NCBI GenBank assembly: GCA_963693285.1
Contig: OY848918.1
Location: forward strand, 6,825,876 to 6,889,875
Direction of reading: 5' to 3'
DNA length: 64,000 nucleotides
From: Xestospongia muta
Lineage: Eukaryota > Porifera > Demospongiae > Haplosclerida > Petrosiidae
Made by a program: the position numbers and the translations under genes. Each line of letters starts with the position of its first letter. The stretch's first letter is position 1. Below are positions 1 through 15,593 of the stretch, one piece after another. A model generated the notes under the pieces. The model saw only the letters and a program-made list of their open reading frames with translations. It had not been told where the DNA came from and did no database searches.

Positions 1-102
1 CTGTAACCTGAAAAAATGTCTTTGAGCAGTATTATAGCATATAAAGTCCTTTAGAGCAAAGACGGGACCATTAAACTAATATTAGGACATGCATGCACAT
101 AC

Positions 103-1268
103 CTTCTCCAGGAATATGAGCAGTAATTGTATTACTCTCCTCTCCTACTCCCAGACAGTTATTAGCACTCACAGTAAAGTCATAAATATGACCAAACATT
201 AGTCCAATGACAATATAACTAGTACTATGGTCTGTAGTAGTAATGTTCCATGTACTATCTAATAATGTCACAGTACTAGTGATGATATAGTTCACTATAT
301 TACATCCTCCTGTATCACTGGGAGCAATCCATGATAAATTCAGTTGGTTAGTAAAAAATGTATCGGTAATGGTAATGTTGAAAGAGAGGTTTGTTGGAGC
401 GTTTGATTTGGCTAATGATAAGTACAAAGAAACACATCAAAACACACTAGATCACTATACTTACTTAACACTAGATCACTATACTTACTTAACACTAGAT
501 CACTATACCTACTTAACACTAGATCACTGTACTTACTTAACACTAGATCACTGTACTTACTTAACACTAGATCACTATACTTACTTAACACTAGATCACT
601 GTACTTACTTAACACTAGATCACTGTACTTACTTAACACTAGATCACTATACTTACTTAACACTAGATCACTGTACTTACTTAACACTAGATCACTATAC
701 ATACTTAACACTAGATCACTATACTTACTTAACACTAGATCACTATACTTACTTAACACTAGATCACTATACTTACTTAACACTAGATAACTATACTTAC
801 TTAACACTAGTAGTGTACACATGTCATTGGGTCCTGGAACATTATCTTGACATTCAATCGTTTCATTGTCTAAATCTTCATCTGCAACAAAGATCAAATT
901 ACCACTGATAGTCTTAACAATATCATTAACTGAAGTAACTTGAGCAGAAAAGAGAGCATTATTCACAATTTGTGAAGACGATGAAAGTGTAATATTAGTA
1001 GTGACTCCACCACTTGGTACAAGCCAATGTAATTTACTATTGCCTAAAGCTACACCAGGGTTTATTACATTACAAAGTAGTGTTACAGTAAGACCAGGAC
1101 TTAAATGTACTCCTCCATTGTCCTCACTGCAGTAATCAGCTTTGTTAGTGATATCAACAGCACTATGAACTACTGTACAAGATGAATTAAAGTAAATTCA
1201 ACACATCTACTGGCACACACACACTTACCTGAAAATATCAGTACCGATAAATAAACCACCAAATTCAT
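103..1268 (-). CDS. M1: Ig/FN3 receptor, 5' part (partial at window edge)
   Basis: Exon 1 (1229-1268, 40 nt) encodes the signal peptide, starting MNLVVYLSVLIFS. Exon 2 (801-1172, 372 nt) encodes an Ig-like domain with a first Cys in LLCNV, a Trp in LHW and a second Cys in IECQD. Exon 3 (103-411, 309 nt) encodes an FN3 module (LNLSWI ... DFTVSANNCLGVGEE). All junctions are phase 1 with GT-AG borders. Intron 2 is a 24-bp minisatellite of donor sites (see 428-800). The visible coding sequence has no internal stop. Downstream of the exon 3 donor at 102, positions 1-90 match the 3' flank of M2 (16610-16700), so the exons for FN3-2, FN3-3, membrane helix and tail appear deleted. M1 may make a secreted or unstable product, or may splice to exons left of the window. 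It starts 1 kb upstream of P1, head-to-head. Confidence 0.8.
428..800 (-). repeat. Splice-donor minisatellite in M1 intron 2, 15 x 24 bp
   Basis: On the minus strand the unit is tgttaagtaagtatagtg followed by atctag, 24 bp. Each copy contains TTAA|GTAAGT, the same donor that ends exon 2 at 801. I count 15 copies. Variants are conservative: gtaagtacag in the 'ctgtac' copies, gtaggt in the third and gtatgt in the eleventh copy along the plus strand. The array fills essentially the whole intron up to the acceptor cattag at 412-417. It is open in the frame of exon 2 and spells LVLSKYSD repeats until a stop formed by the acceptor TAG. The open frames on the opposite strand are a by-product of the period of 24. 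Confidence 0.95.
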
Positions 1269-1299
1269 TTTTACTTGCAAGCGTTAGTCTCAGAGAGTC

Positions 1300-1338
1300 A
1301 GCCACTCCCTAAAATTTAATTTTCTAGAGGGAGTGGCT
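1300..1338. promoter_or_regulatory. Inverted repeat upstream of the M1 start
   Basis: AGCCACTCCCT at 1300-1310 and its complement AGGGAGTGGCT at 1328-1338 flank a 17-bp AT-rich spacer, 32 bp upstream of the M1 ATG. The same structure is kept upstream of M2 and M3. The core GCCACTCCC also lies just upstream of the P start codons. It may be a promoter or 5' UTR element; the function is inferred. Confidence 0.6.
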
Positions 1339-1849
1339 GGTTTGAGTTTATCAAATTACTTCAATAATACTAATTACGCTAATATGACCATTATTATGAT
1401 TAAGTAGGACAATTCCTGAGCCTGAATTGCTGCAACATTTGATTATGACAATACATAATACGTTATAGATTGAACGACTTCAGAATCCAATGAAATGCCA
1501 GTACTATAATGTTACTGGAAGTATATTATTGTAGTTCTAATATAAATTAGAATTATTTGTATATATTGCTCATACAAAGTTGCCATATCAACATAGTACT
1601 ATTGTAAAATGCTTCCCAGCCATACAAATGATAGTTTCCTCACTTTTGTCTTTAAATTTTTAATTGTTAGTTTACTGTTTTAAAATTGTTCTTGTTTTAT
1701 TGTTTTCAATTAGATTTATTTCCTTTAGTGTGTACATCATAGTACACATGTTGGAGACCACCAGTTACTCCTGCCTTTTGTAATCCTCAAAATGAGTAAA
1801 GTCATTAGAAAAGAAGTTAATTCTTCTCCTTCTAACGGTATATTACCAG

Positions 1850-1926
<77 letters not shown>

Positions 1927-2244
1927 GTTTGAAGACAAATGATAACACTGCTGATATGTTATTTAATAGTACTGGCTTTAGAAAATGTATGTTCACTTGT
2001 CTTGCATGGAATCTAGTTGTTGGAGACAATATATATACTGACTGAGTTCAACCTCTATTGTGTATGACATCATTTGTACATAACATGATTGGTAGATCAC
2101 CAATAATGTGAAGTAGTCTATGTATCTAAATCCCATAAGGGAATCGAAAGGATAAGTAATGCATAAACTTTGTCAACAACAAAATAGAAATAAAATGACT
2201 ATTTATATTGACTATTAATATTGTTTTTATTGTATTGCATGGTT
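1339..2244. promoter_or_regulatory. Divergent M1/P1 intergenic region
   Basis: About 0.9 kb between two head-to-head genes, with no coding exon visible. Blocks of it recur between M2 and P3 (19250-20084) and M3 and P6 (45425-46310), and its right part recurs upstream of P2 and P5, which have lost their M partner. It contains a long TA microsatellite (about 1852-1926) that is short in the M3/P6 copy and almost absent in the M2/P3 copy. It is probably a bidirectional regulatory region. Confidence 0.6.
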
Positions 2245-2253
2245 TATAAATAG
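2245..2253 (+). promoter_or_regulatory. TATA box of P1
   Basis: TATAAATAG lies 41 bp upstream of the P1 ATG, followed by TGCCACTCCCACTT at 2265-2278. The same arrangement, with a spacing of 41-42 bp, occurs before P2, P3, P5 and P6. If transcription starts 25-30 bp downstream, the 5' UTR is only about 10 nt. Confidence 0.7.
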
Positions 2254-2285
2254 TAGTTATGAAGTGCCACTCCCACTTCAGAATC

Positions 2286-6890
<4,605 letters not shown>

Positions 6891-7485
6891 TTACTACAGC
6901 TAATTTCCATAATGACAAGACCATAATTATAAAAGATTACTTTTTTTAATAAGTGCTTGCAACCTCACTTCAATTTAGTATATATCTTTATGATATTTGT
7001 CATGTAATGTACGATGAAAACATGTATATGATGATTATTGATTTAATAGCACTATTACTAGACACATGTATCTAGCTTGATTTAAGTGTTGTACAGTATT
7101 GGAGGAACTTGTCAAACCAGTAATACAAACAATAATGTGGCTGGACTGATGTTTGGAATGACTTTATATAATTCATAATAAATTTGTACGCATGTAGATG
7201 TGTGGAGAGGAAACAATACATTTCAATGGGAATAATACATATTATATAATGGTTAGCTTATGAAGAAACTCAATGGTTTATATCGTAATAATTATATCAA
7301 AATATACAGTGTGTGTATCTGTAAAGTCATAAAAAGAAATATAAAATAAAATATACTAATTCTCAATAATAGATATAAAAACTTTATTTTATAGTTTTAG
7401 TTTTCATTGTCTTGGTATAGTACTATATGTTTTGCTTAGGATTATTTCCATCTACTTTACAGCTCATAACTAAGAGAGTACAATA
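6891..7485. other. P1 3' flank with an FN3 exon relic
   Basis: No intact gene is visible. A block at about 7059-7165 is shared with the 3' flanks of P2 to P6. Its most coding-like part reads like the end of the M/G-type FN3 exon (YVTGLMFG ... VTANN) with an internal deletion, so it is probably a relic of an F-type gene that once followed each P gene. Polyadenylation presumably occurs here. Confidence 0.5.
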
Positions 7486-9448
7486 CTATTGCTCAGAGTG
7501 TTTGACTTCCGAATAATGAACTGAGGATTCTGAAGATTTGGTATATTTCTTTTTAATTTTGGAACCTGACATGGAATCATGCTTGACTTCAGCATAATTT
7601 GACTAAAAGAGAAAGGGAGGGAGAAAAGAGAGAGTCGGTGAGTAAATGGTTACATCTTTGTCATATCAATAATAGATCTCTAGATCTAATAGAGTTATAT
7701 ATCAGCAGTCGTACTGAATGCATTGTTACATTTAAACGTTTTACATGCAGCTTATTGATGTAGCTATAAACAATCTACCTATTAATTGTATGTCCTAAAA
7801 TAGTTATTTATGTGATAAACATTTAATGTCAAAAATTAATCAAATTGGAATTGTAGAAATCATTAGTATTATTACTTGTTAAATCTTTAAGTTAGTAAAT
7901 TAAGTAGATACAATTAACAACAGTTAGTCTAATGCATACATATTGGTTGCTCCAACTGTGCTTCTTGATGTCAAACAAGTATTTAAGTAATTATGGTACT
8001 AGTAATTGGTAAAACTGTATTAGCACACACACACACAGACACACACTATATTTTAGTCATGGAAACACATGTATGACCATGTGTGTGTGTGTGTATCTGT
8101 GTATATAGACCAAAAGATATTGTACATAAAGTAGTACTATTTTCATTAGTACATATATGCATAGTAAATGTATACGTAATGTACAATTATAACTCATTGA
8201 GAAGATCCAAATGTCAAAAATGTCATTCATGATGATCACATCACACATACTTCTTTATTTTGTTTTTGTTTCTTAAGAACACTAGCTACTGATGTAGTCT
8301 TTGGTTTTGACGGTTTATTACTGTCATCATCATCATTATTGCCACCACTACCATAACTGCAATGTGAAAGAGAGTAGATGAGGAGACTATTTTAATGAGA
8401 TCTAATATCTCTAACTCACACATTTCCTTGAGAAAACAAAAAGTGTTATTATTAAAATCATGATTGGTACAGACATACTTATAACTCACCTTTCTTCTTG
8501 ACAACTATGATGTACACTGTTAGTATTATGACTGTACTGAGTATAAAAGTAACAATGACAATAAACACAATACCTATTGCACCAGCTGGAATGCCTTTTA
8601 AGAGAAATATCGAAGGCACTGCATGTTTATGATATCTTTTAAAATACCTCCATCTTTATAAATTATATATGTGAACACAGTTGGAGTTGGAGTTAGAGTT
8701 GAAGGCATAGAAGCTGGAACTGATGTTATGTTTTAAAGAAATCGGGCTAATGTAGGTGTATTTACAACTGTATATAATACGAAAATTCTTAAAAACAAAG
8801 TCAATGTAGCAATAGCTTTCTAAGCACTAGTACTTAGAGAGAAACATTGAAAAAAATAACGGGAATGGCCACGATGTCATCCCTATATATGAGGGAAATT
8901 AAATCCAACCCTTAAAATGTCACTATTAATACAACAGTGTTTTTTATTAAAATAAGTTTGATTAAATAATATTCTAATTAGACTAAACACTTGTACAGTA
9001 ATCAATGAGTTGTATCAAAGTATACTCCAAAGATTAAATCTGATACTGCAGTCATTGGTACAATATAATACCAACTCAATACAAATATAACATTTGAATC
9101 CATTTTGATCAAAGAGTTAAATTTTAAATTGTACAGTAGCTTTGCAAACTTTATGAACTATATTTTGATAGTTATTGTCTTTGAGACTACCATAGATTTC
9201 TGCACAGTTAAAGTTTGATGGCAGTGACAGGAGTCAATGCCATATTTATATTATAATAAAGCTCATATTATATACCTTACCTAGGGATGTCAACATCATT
9301 GAAGATGATATAGGGCCACCAGTCCTTGTACTAGTAGTTGTTACTAGATTAACAATATTATAAATATGTATTTTATATTATTACTTCATTGTACCTTCTC
9401 CAGGTAAAGTGACAGTCACTGTATTACTCTCCTCTCCTACTCCCAAGA
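7486..9448 (-). pseudogene. R1: receptor 3' half with two ITIM-like motifs, 5' truncated
   Basis: Exons on the minus strand: 9395-9448 (end of an FN3 module, LGVGEESNTVTVTLPGE), 9281-9343 and 8648-8719 (Thr/Pro-rich stalk), 8490-8594 (membrane helix, GIPAGAIGIVFIVIV then IIVVKKK), a 7-nt microexon 8420-8426, 8251-8356 (acidic and basic tail with DDDD and KPSKPK) and 7486-7602 (tail end with SNYAEV and VHYSEV, stop TAG). All phases agree only when the microexon is included. Both tyrosine motifs fit (I/V/L/S)xYxx(I/V/L). No signal peptide or Ig exon is found: sequence homology stops at 9448, where R2 begins. The preserved frame suggests recent truncation, or use with an upstream part elsewhere. 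Introns at 7603-8250 and 8720-9280 hold nothing recognisable apart from short CA/GT repeats. Confidence 0.6.
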
Positions 9449-9503
9449 CAAAAGAGAACAAAATGTAACAATTACTACTGATTTATATTTTCAAACATTT
9501 CAC

Positions 9504-9865
9504 TTATACAAAATCTTCAGCAGCCTCATCTGCTGTCCCTGGACTAGTCAAATTAGAATATGAAAAATAACTTAGTTAAGCTATTGTTAAGAGAATAATG
9601 ACTTACATAGTTTCTTTTCCTTCTTTTAGCTCAATTGGTTGTTTGAAATCTGTAGGAAAAAAATGTTAAATCTCTAAGTATGTAACAGCCATCATAAGAA
9701 TAAGGTAATATATGACACACTTTCCTATCAATTAGTTCACCAGAGATCTCTGCTAAAGCAATGATGTGTATAATGCAATAATAAGCTTATCAATATAGCA
9801 AATTACAATAATGAGGAGTGTGAAAAAGAGAACAAGTACCACAATAAAGCAACCAATAGCTATTC
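9504..9865 (-). pseudogene. R2: relic of a second receptor 3' end
   Basis: Minus-strand reading gives a membrane-helix exon ending its homology at 9865 (IAIGCFIVVLVLFFTLL, then IIVICYIDK), a possible short exon near 9730-9755 (EISGELIDRK), an exon 9607-9649 (FKQPIELKEGKET) and a last exon 9504-9543 (IPGTADEAAEDFV, stop TAA). The last two exons join in frame. The join from the helix exon is not resolved because no clear GT donor follows it. No extracellular part is present: the P2 promoter block begins near 10130. Probably a decayed fragment. Confidence 0.4.
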
Positions 9866-10853
9866 CTATAGCTTCCAAAATGAAAGCAATTCAGTAATAT
9901 AATACAAACAAGACAAAATCTATTGTTAAGTATTGATATTAAACTGATCACATTGATTTACAAAATTACATGTATTAGGAAGACAATAATGCTATCAATG
10001 TAGTAGATTGTCCTTCAATATATGTATTAGCAGAAAACATTATATATCTAGATCTCATAGAATCTCTAAATATATACCATGTAATGTTTTTCTTTCCCAC
10101 AATCGCTGAGCCTGAATTTCTGCAACATCTGGTCATGACAATACATAATACATTATAGATTGAACAACTTCAGAGTACAATGAAATCCCAATACTATAGT
10201 GTTGCTAGAAGTAAATATTATTGTAGTTCTAATATAAATTAAAATTATTTGTATATATTGCTCATACAAAAGTACCATATGAACATAGTACTACTGTGAA
10301 ATCCTTGCCAGCCATACAATGATACTTTCCTCTATTTTGTCTTATATACCCTTTAAATTTTTATTCTTGTTTTATTGTTTTGATTAGATCTATTTCCTTT
10401 AGTGTGTACATCATGGTACATATGTTGGGCACCACCAGTTACTCCTGTCTTTTGTAATTCTCAAAATGAGTAGTCAACAGAAAACAAGTTAGCTCTTCTC
10501 CTTCTAACGGTACATTACCAGTATACATATATATATGTTGGAAGACAAATGATAACACTGCTGATATATTATTTAATAGTACTGGTTTTAGAAAACGAAT
10601 GTTCACTTGTCTTGCATGGAACTAGTTCTTAGAGACAATATATATACTGACTGATCTCGACCTCTATTGTGTATGACATCATTTGTACATAACATGATTG
10701 GTAGATCATCAATAATGTGAAGTAGTCTATGTATCTAAATCCCATAAGGGAATACAAGGGATAGATATTGCATAAAATTTGTCATCAGCAAAATAGAAAT
10801 ATAATGACTATTTATATTAACCACTAATATTGTCTTTATTGTATTGCATGCTT
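9866..10853. promoter_or_regulatory. P2 upstream region (conserved P promoter block)
   Basis: From about 10130 the sequence parallels the M1/P1 intergenic region (1419 onward), including the cataagggaat block, but the M gene and its inverted repeat are missing. 9866-10129 shows nothing recognisable. Confidence 0.5.
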
Positions 10854-10862
10854 TATAAATAG
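10854..10862 (+). promoter_or_regulatory. TATA box of P2
   Basis: TATAAATAG, 42 bp upstream of the P2 ATG, same context as P1. Confidence 0.7.
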
Positions 10863-10895
10863 TAGTTATCAAGTGACACACCCAGTTCTGAAATC

Positions 10896-13800
10896 ATGTG
10901 GAGAGAAATAGCTCTGGTGTTGTTTCTACTAAAGTCTGTCTATGGAGGTAACTTGTATAAAGATTTAGACTTACATGTCATTGTTTTGTAGGTCTGTTTA
11001 TAAAAGAGCCAAATGATTTACTTCTACCAGTTGGTGCTACTGGAGAATTTCTAAGTATTACTAATTCTACTGATAATAACACTATGTTCTCCTGGACTGT
11101 TACAGCAAGAAATATAAAATCTGCTAGTTATAGTTCTTTTGAAAGCTTATTTAATGGCTATGGTATCAGAGTGTTAAGAGATACTCCACAAAATACATCA
11201 GTTCTATTAGTTGATGGTGTTACAGAAAACAATGGAACATTTGTACAGTGTACTGTTTCTGCTGATGGAATTGTGGCTCAAAGTGATGCTACTTTATTAT
11301 TATATGGTCAGTACTGTACTTTATAGGTAACTTTATTAATTTATAAATTAATACCTAGGTCCACCAGATCCTGTATCGAACTTTATAGCTATAGCCTTCT
11401 CTCCATTAACACTACAACTTACTTGGACACCAGTACTATTCCATTATAGCCACATACCATTTAACTACAGTATCTCCATTACTAACAAAGACAACATCTC
11501 TGTTATAATTATATTAGATCAGAACACTACTCATTATCTGTTTAAAGCTAATGAAGAAGATACCTGTCGGAAATATAACTTTACAATTAAAACAATAAAT
11601 GATGCTGGAAGTAATGAAGTGTCTGAAACATTGACAGTACCAATACCAAATGGTGAGTGGGAAACTAAGTATATAATAACTCTGTTGTGTTGATTTAGTC
11701 TAATAATGTATGTAGTAATGTAGAGATAGTTCAAACAAGATTGTAACAATGTATATCATTAGTAACATTCATAGTTTTATACACTACATTATACTGTGTA
11801 TGCATACCACTGTACAGTGTGCTTGTAGTGGACTGTTTTGTAATGATGATCTCATTGGCATCGCTGAAATCTTGTTTATATTCTTTTTATCAGATTGATA
11901 GTGAAACTATCCCTACATTATTAACACTATAAACAAAACAATATAATATTTACTCTTTAAGTATAAGAGTTTACATGTAAGTATATAAAACGTGAGTTAG
12001 TTCATGCTATAGTCAGACTGCCTAAGTCTCTTATTAGTAAATTCATTTTTAACAAACTTCTGTTTACATCTTTTATGTTGCTTTATGTAATCATATCATA
12101 ACAACATGATCACCATATTTAGACAAAGTTATGTGTTTATATTTGTAGGATGAAGACACAACATATATACATCACACATATGTAATATAAAAAAGATGGC
12201 TTTATTATTAATAGCAGGATGTCTGACATATATTATGCCTGTGTCTAAATTTAGCCACAAGCTATTGCAATGGCTGTTATATTGATAATGTAAAGTGTTT
12301 ACAGTATTTTGAATTATACTCTACACTAACATATTGATTGTGATATGAACTTTACCACAATCCTCTCGCAGTCTGTTTTGTGGTTGATTATATCACACAA
12401 TATTGGGTAATATTTTAACTATTTGTTATGGATGCATACATCATGTAGTAAATGGATGAATAGAATTGAAAGCACTAGCTTATCGGTTTTGTCATCATCT
12501 TTTATAATGTTAATGACTTATTGTATTAATAGTTCTATCCACAAAAAATTTCTTTAATCGATTTTAGTTCCTAGTAAAGTATCTAATAAAAAAATTAAAT
12601 TCTTCTTTAGTAGTAGTGGGAGAGGTTATCCTTACTTGAGTCTGACATTTATTGTAAGTTTATTGAATTATGTAGTAATTGGATACATTAGTACATGTCA
12701 TAAATATAGTATAATGCTTCCTACTGTGAGATTAAAAAGACTGTTTTTACAATTAAGACAATTAATTTTAATGTGTTATTGCGTTATGGTCTATATTTCT
12801 GAAGTGGTTCAGTACTATCATTACCTTTGTACTTGATTTGTCAGCTATGGGAGGGAATCCATCAAGTGTTCCAGCTGCCAGAATAACATGACAGTCATAT
12901 CTATACTGTCTTTAAAATACTAATGGCTTCTATGCAGCTGTTTAAGAGAATTGTTTACATTCAATTACTCTTTGATCTCTTTTAGTTCCTAGTAAAGTAT
13001 CCAATATAATGAGTAAAGTTTACTTTAGCAGCAATGGAAATGGTGATCCATACTTGAGTCTGACATTTTCGGTAAGTTTATTACTTTTGTTTGTCATGAA
13101 ATACTATCAAATAGACGCTACCTTAACTGATGTAAAGGTCAACCTATTTGTTTGTGTAGCACTTAAAAACAAAGATTTCATTTTACACATAATAATGTTA
13201 AATGAGATTACTTCAGCAGGTCTTAATGCAATTGTTGTTATTGTCTCTCTCTCTCTCTCTCTCTCTCCCCCTCCCTCCCTAGTCTCCTGATGTATGTCAT
13301 TATTACCCAATAACATCATATAGAGTCACAGTTCAAGAGCAAACCAACCAATCAGACAACAGCTCTGACACATATCTAATATCAGCTACAAATGTTACCT
13401 CTAATGATAGTGTTGTTACATTAATTGTAACATCATTATTTGCTGATCAACATTACTTAGTATCAGTCTCTGCTATAAATGAAGTTGGTACTAGTCAAAG
13501 TACACAGGAAATTGAAATATGTGAGTATTTAATAGCTAATATATTACATGAAGTATATAACATGTACTTACTCATACATGTCCCACCTACTTTGTATATG
13601 TCATGACACTGAAGTGTTATTTAAACAATGCATGCATTGTAAATATATCATTGCTATTAGATAATATGTTTTGATAGTTCATTGCCTCACTATTAATAAA
13701 TTAAATTATATTAAAATTATAAGATCATTGCAATATGTAACTAATGTATACAGTTTGTTTGTCATGTTACTACATATTATTATATATTTTGTTGTTCATT

Positions 13801-15141
13801 GGTATCTTCTCTATTTACAGATACTAGTAGTGTTCAAAGAGTTGAGGCAGTTCTATCAATGGATGTTCTTCATGTGAAATGTTATTTAGCAGAGTACAGT
13901 GTGGACATTGGTTGTTTTGTTGAAGTACTTTATAAAAATGAGATCATTGCTAACAAAACTATTGTTCGAACTAAAAATGAAACTCAACTCACTGGTTTTA
14001 TCAAACTTAATCTTCCTAATTTTAACTCCACCCACTCTGATTTGGTTGTCATGGCATTTGATTACAATATTGATGGTAGTATTGGACAACTTGGTTTTAA
14101 TGTGACACCATCTCTAGCTCCACCTACTATGACAACTCAAGGTATCATTGATTACATAGTTGCTATAATGTATAATTATAATTATAAATGTACTTATTAA
14201 AATATATTATCATACTTAATACAAACAACTATAATATATAATAAAACACAATTAACTTAACAATATACACATATAATAACATGAAACACTTTAAAATTAT
14301 TAGTATGAAAACTTTACTATATAAATTTTATTCTTTTACACATAGCCATAACATCTAATCTTCCACAAATATTAAGTATGTTCTAATTATACATAAACAA
14401 TAATAAAATTGATCTGTATTATTTTTGTACAGTCACTATTACTATTTCTATGTCACCAACATATGTATCAACAGTAACTCTTAAATCAGGTATATGTGAT
14501 TTATATTTGTATATGCTCAATTTAATATTTTCTTTATAGATTCTTCTAGTCCTCTCACTACAGCTGTTTTATCAGTCACTATTAGTGTATTTATAGCGTT
14601 AGTAGTTATTGTTATAGCTGTAGTACTAATATCAATTTGTTGTTATTTAAAATTGAAAGGTCGTCTTTTCTTCAATGTTCAAATGGAGACCCCACACCCA
14701 GTACTATTAGATAACGTAGCATATGGTATACATACCAGTGGATTAGCTTCAATGATCTATGACACTGTTTTACCAGAACAAGTATCAGATACAACATTAT
14801 TGACATTATCTATACACTCTAATACTGTACACAACAGTTCTTCACAAGATTATAATAATCCTGTTATATCATTAGAGGAATCTGAACATTCAATAATGAG
14901 CAGTGAAAATGTGATACCAATAACACCAGTTGATAGGACATATGAAACTATACCAGATATTGCTTCTCAATCAAATGGAATAGATGATCATACCAGACCA
15001 GACAGTGACACTACTTTAACATTATATGTGGCACCTAATGAATTTGAAGGTGTATCATCAGTGTTACCAGTTGAATTAAATACAAATATTGCTTATAATA
15101 GTGTGATTAAAAAGACAACAGATTATCTCAATGTGTTATAA
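10896..15141 (+). CDS. P2: Ig/FN3 receptor, about 664 aa, alternative exon 4
   Basis: Exons: 10896-10947, 10992-11306, 11359-11652, 4a 12568-12653 or 4b 12986-13071, 13283-13520, 13821-14141, 14346-14375, 14433-14489, 14540-15141. With either exon 4 the reading frame is open (1,995 nt). Domain order is as in P1. Exon 3 is 9 nt longer (FHYSHIPF). The first Ig cysteine is missing: the motif reads EFLSIT where the other copies have EFPCIT, while the second Cys (FVQCTV) stays, so the canonical disulfide cannot form. The tail ends IAYNSV ... TDYLNVL, so the last motif no longer has Ser at -2. Both exon 4 copies are 86 nt, phase 1 in and phase 0 out, so using both or neither breaks the frame. Confidence 0.86.
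12568..13071 (+). other. Paired alternative exons 4a and 4b in P2
   Basis: 4a (12568-12653) and 4b (12986-13071) are homologous 86-nt exons: both begin VPSKVSN and end PYLSLTF, but the middle differs (KKIKFFFSSSGRGY against IMSKVYFSSNGNGD). P1 and P4 have only 4b; P5 and P6 only 4a. The intron left of 4a is the P5/P6 type and the part before 4b matches P1, so the pair probably arose by recombination between intron types. Confidence 0.75.
13244..13282 (+). repeat. Short (CT)n polypyrimidine tract, P2 intron 4
   Basis: About 12 CT units, then CCCT repeats, ending in the acceptor AG before exon 5. Confidence 0.85.
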
Positions 15142-15590
15142 TTATTACAGCTAATTTCTATAATGGCAAAACCATATTATAAATGTTGATGTATAGTTTA
15201 ATAAAATTACTTTTTTAATAAGTGGTTGCAACCCCTAATATATGTCTTTAATATATTTCTGATGTAATGTATGATGGAAACATGTATATTACCTTTGAAT
15301 TTTACACCAGACACATGTGTTTAGCTTGATTCAAGTGTTGTAACTGTATTGGAGGAACTTGCTTGTCAAACCAGTGACTGCTAATAATTTAGTAGAAAAT
15401 GTCAGTGTACAGGCCAGTAGTAATTTTTACTGCTGGTACTATAAGAAGCAATGTGAAGTCTCTTAAAAGAGTATGCAAACTATGCTAAAATTTTGGATGA
15501 ATTGGTGAATGGATGAATGAGTGATGGATTGATATATGTCTGTCTATTCGTACTTACCTATTACAATACATCAACCTTGTAATTCTAATA
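15142..15590. other. P2 3' flank with FN3 relic
   Basis: The shared flank block lies at about 15307-15470 and resembles the flanks of P1 and P3. No open gene. Confidence 0.4.
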
Positions 15591-15593
15591 TGT

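Noticed and set aside
369..908. Long plus-strand open frame with LDHYTYLT repeats (also near 18348 and 43929)
   Set aside because: It is the opposite strand of the minus-strand minisatellite; an open 24-bp repeat gives open frames on both strands. No start context or splice partners.
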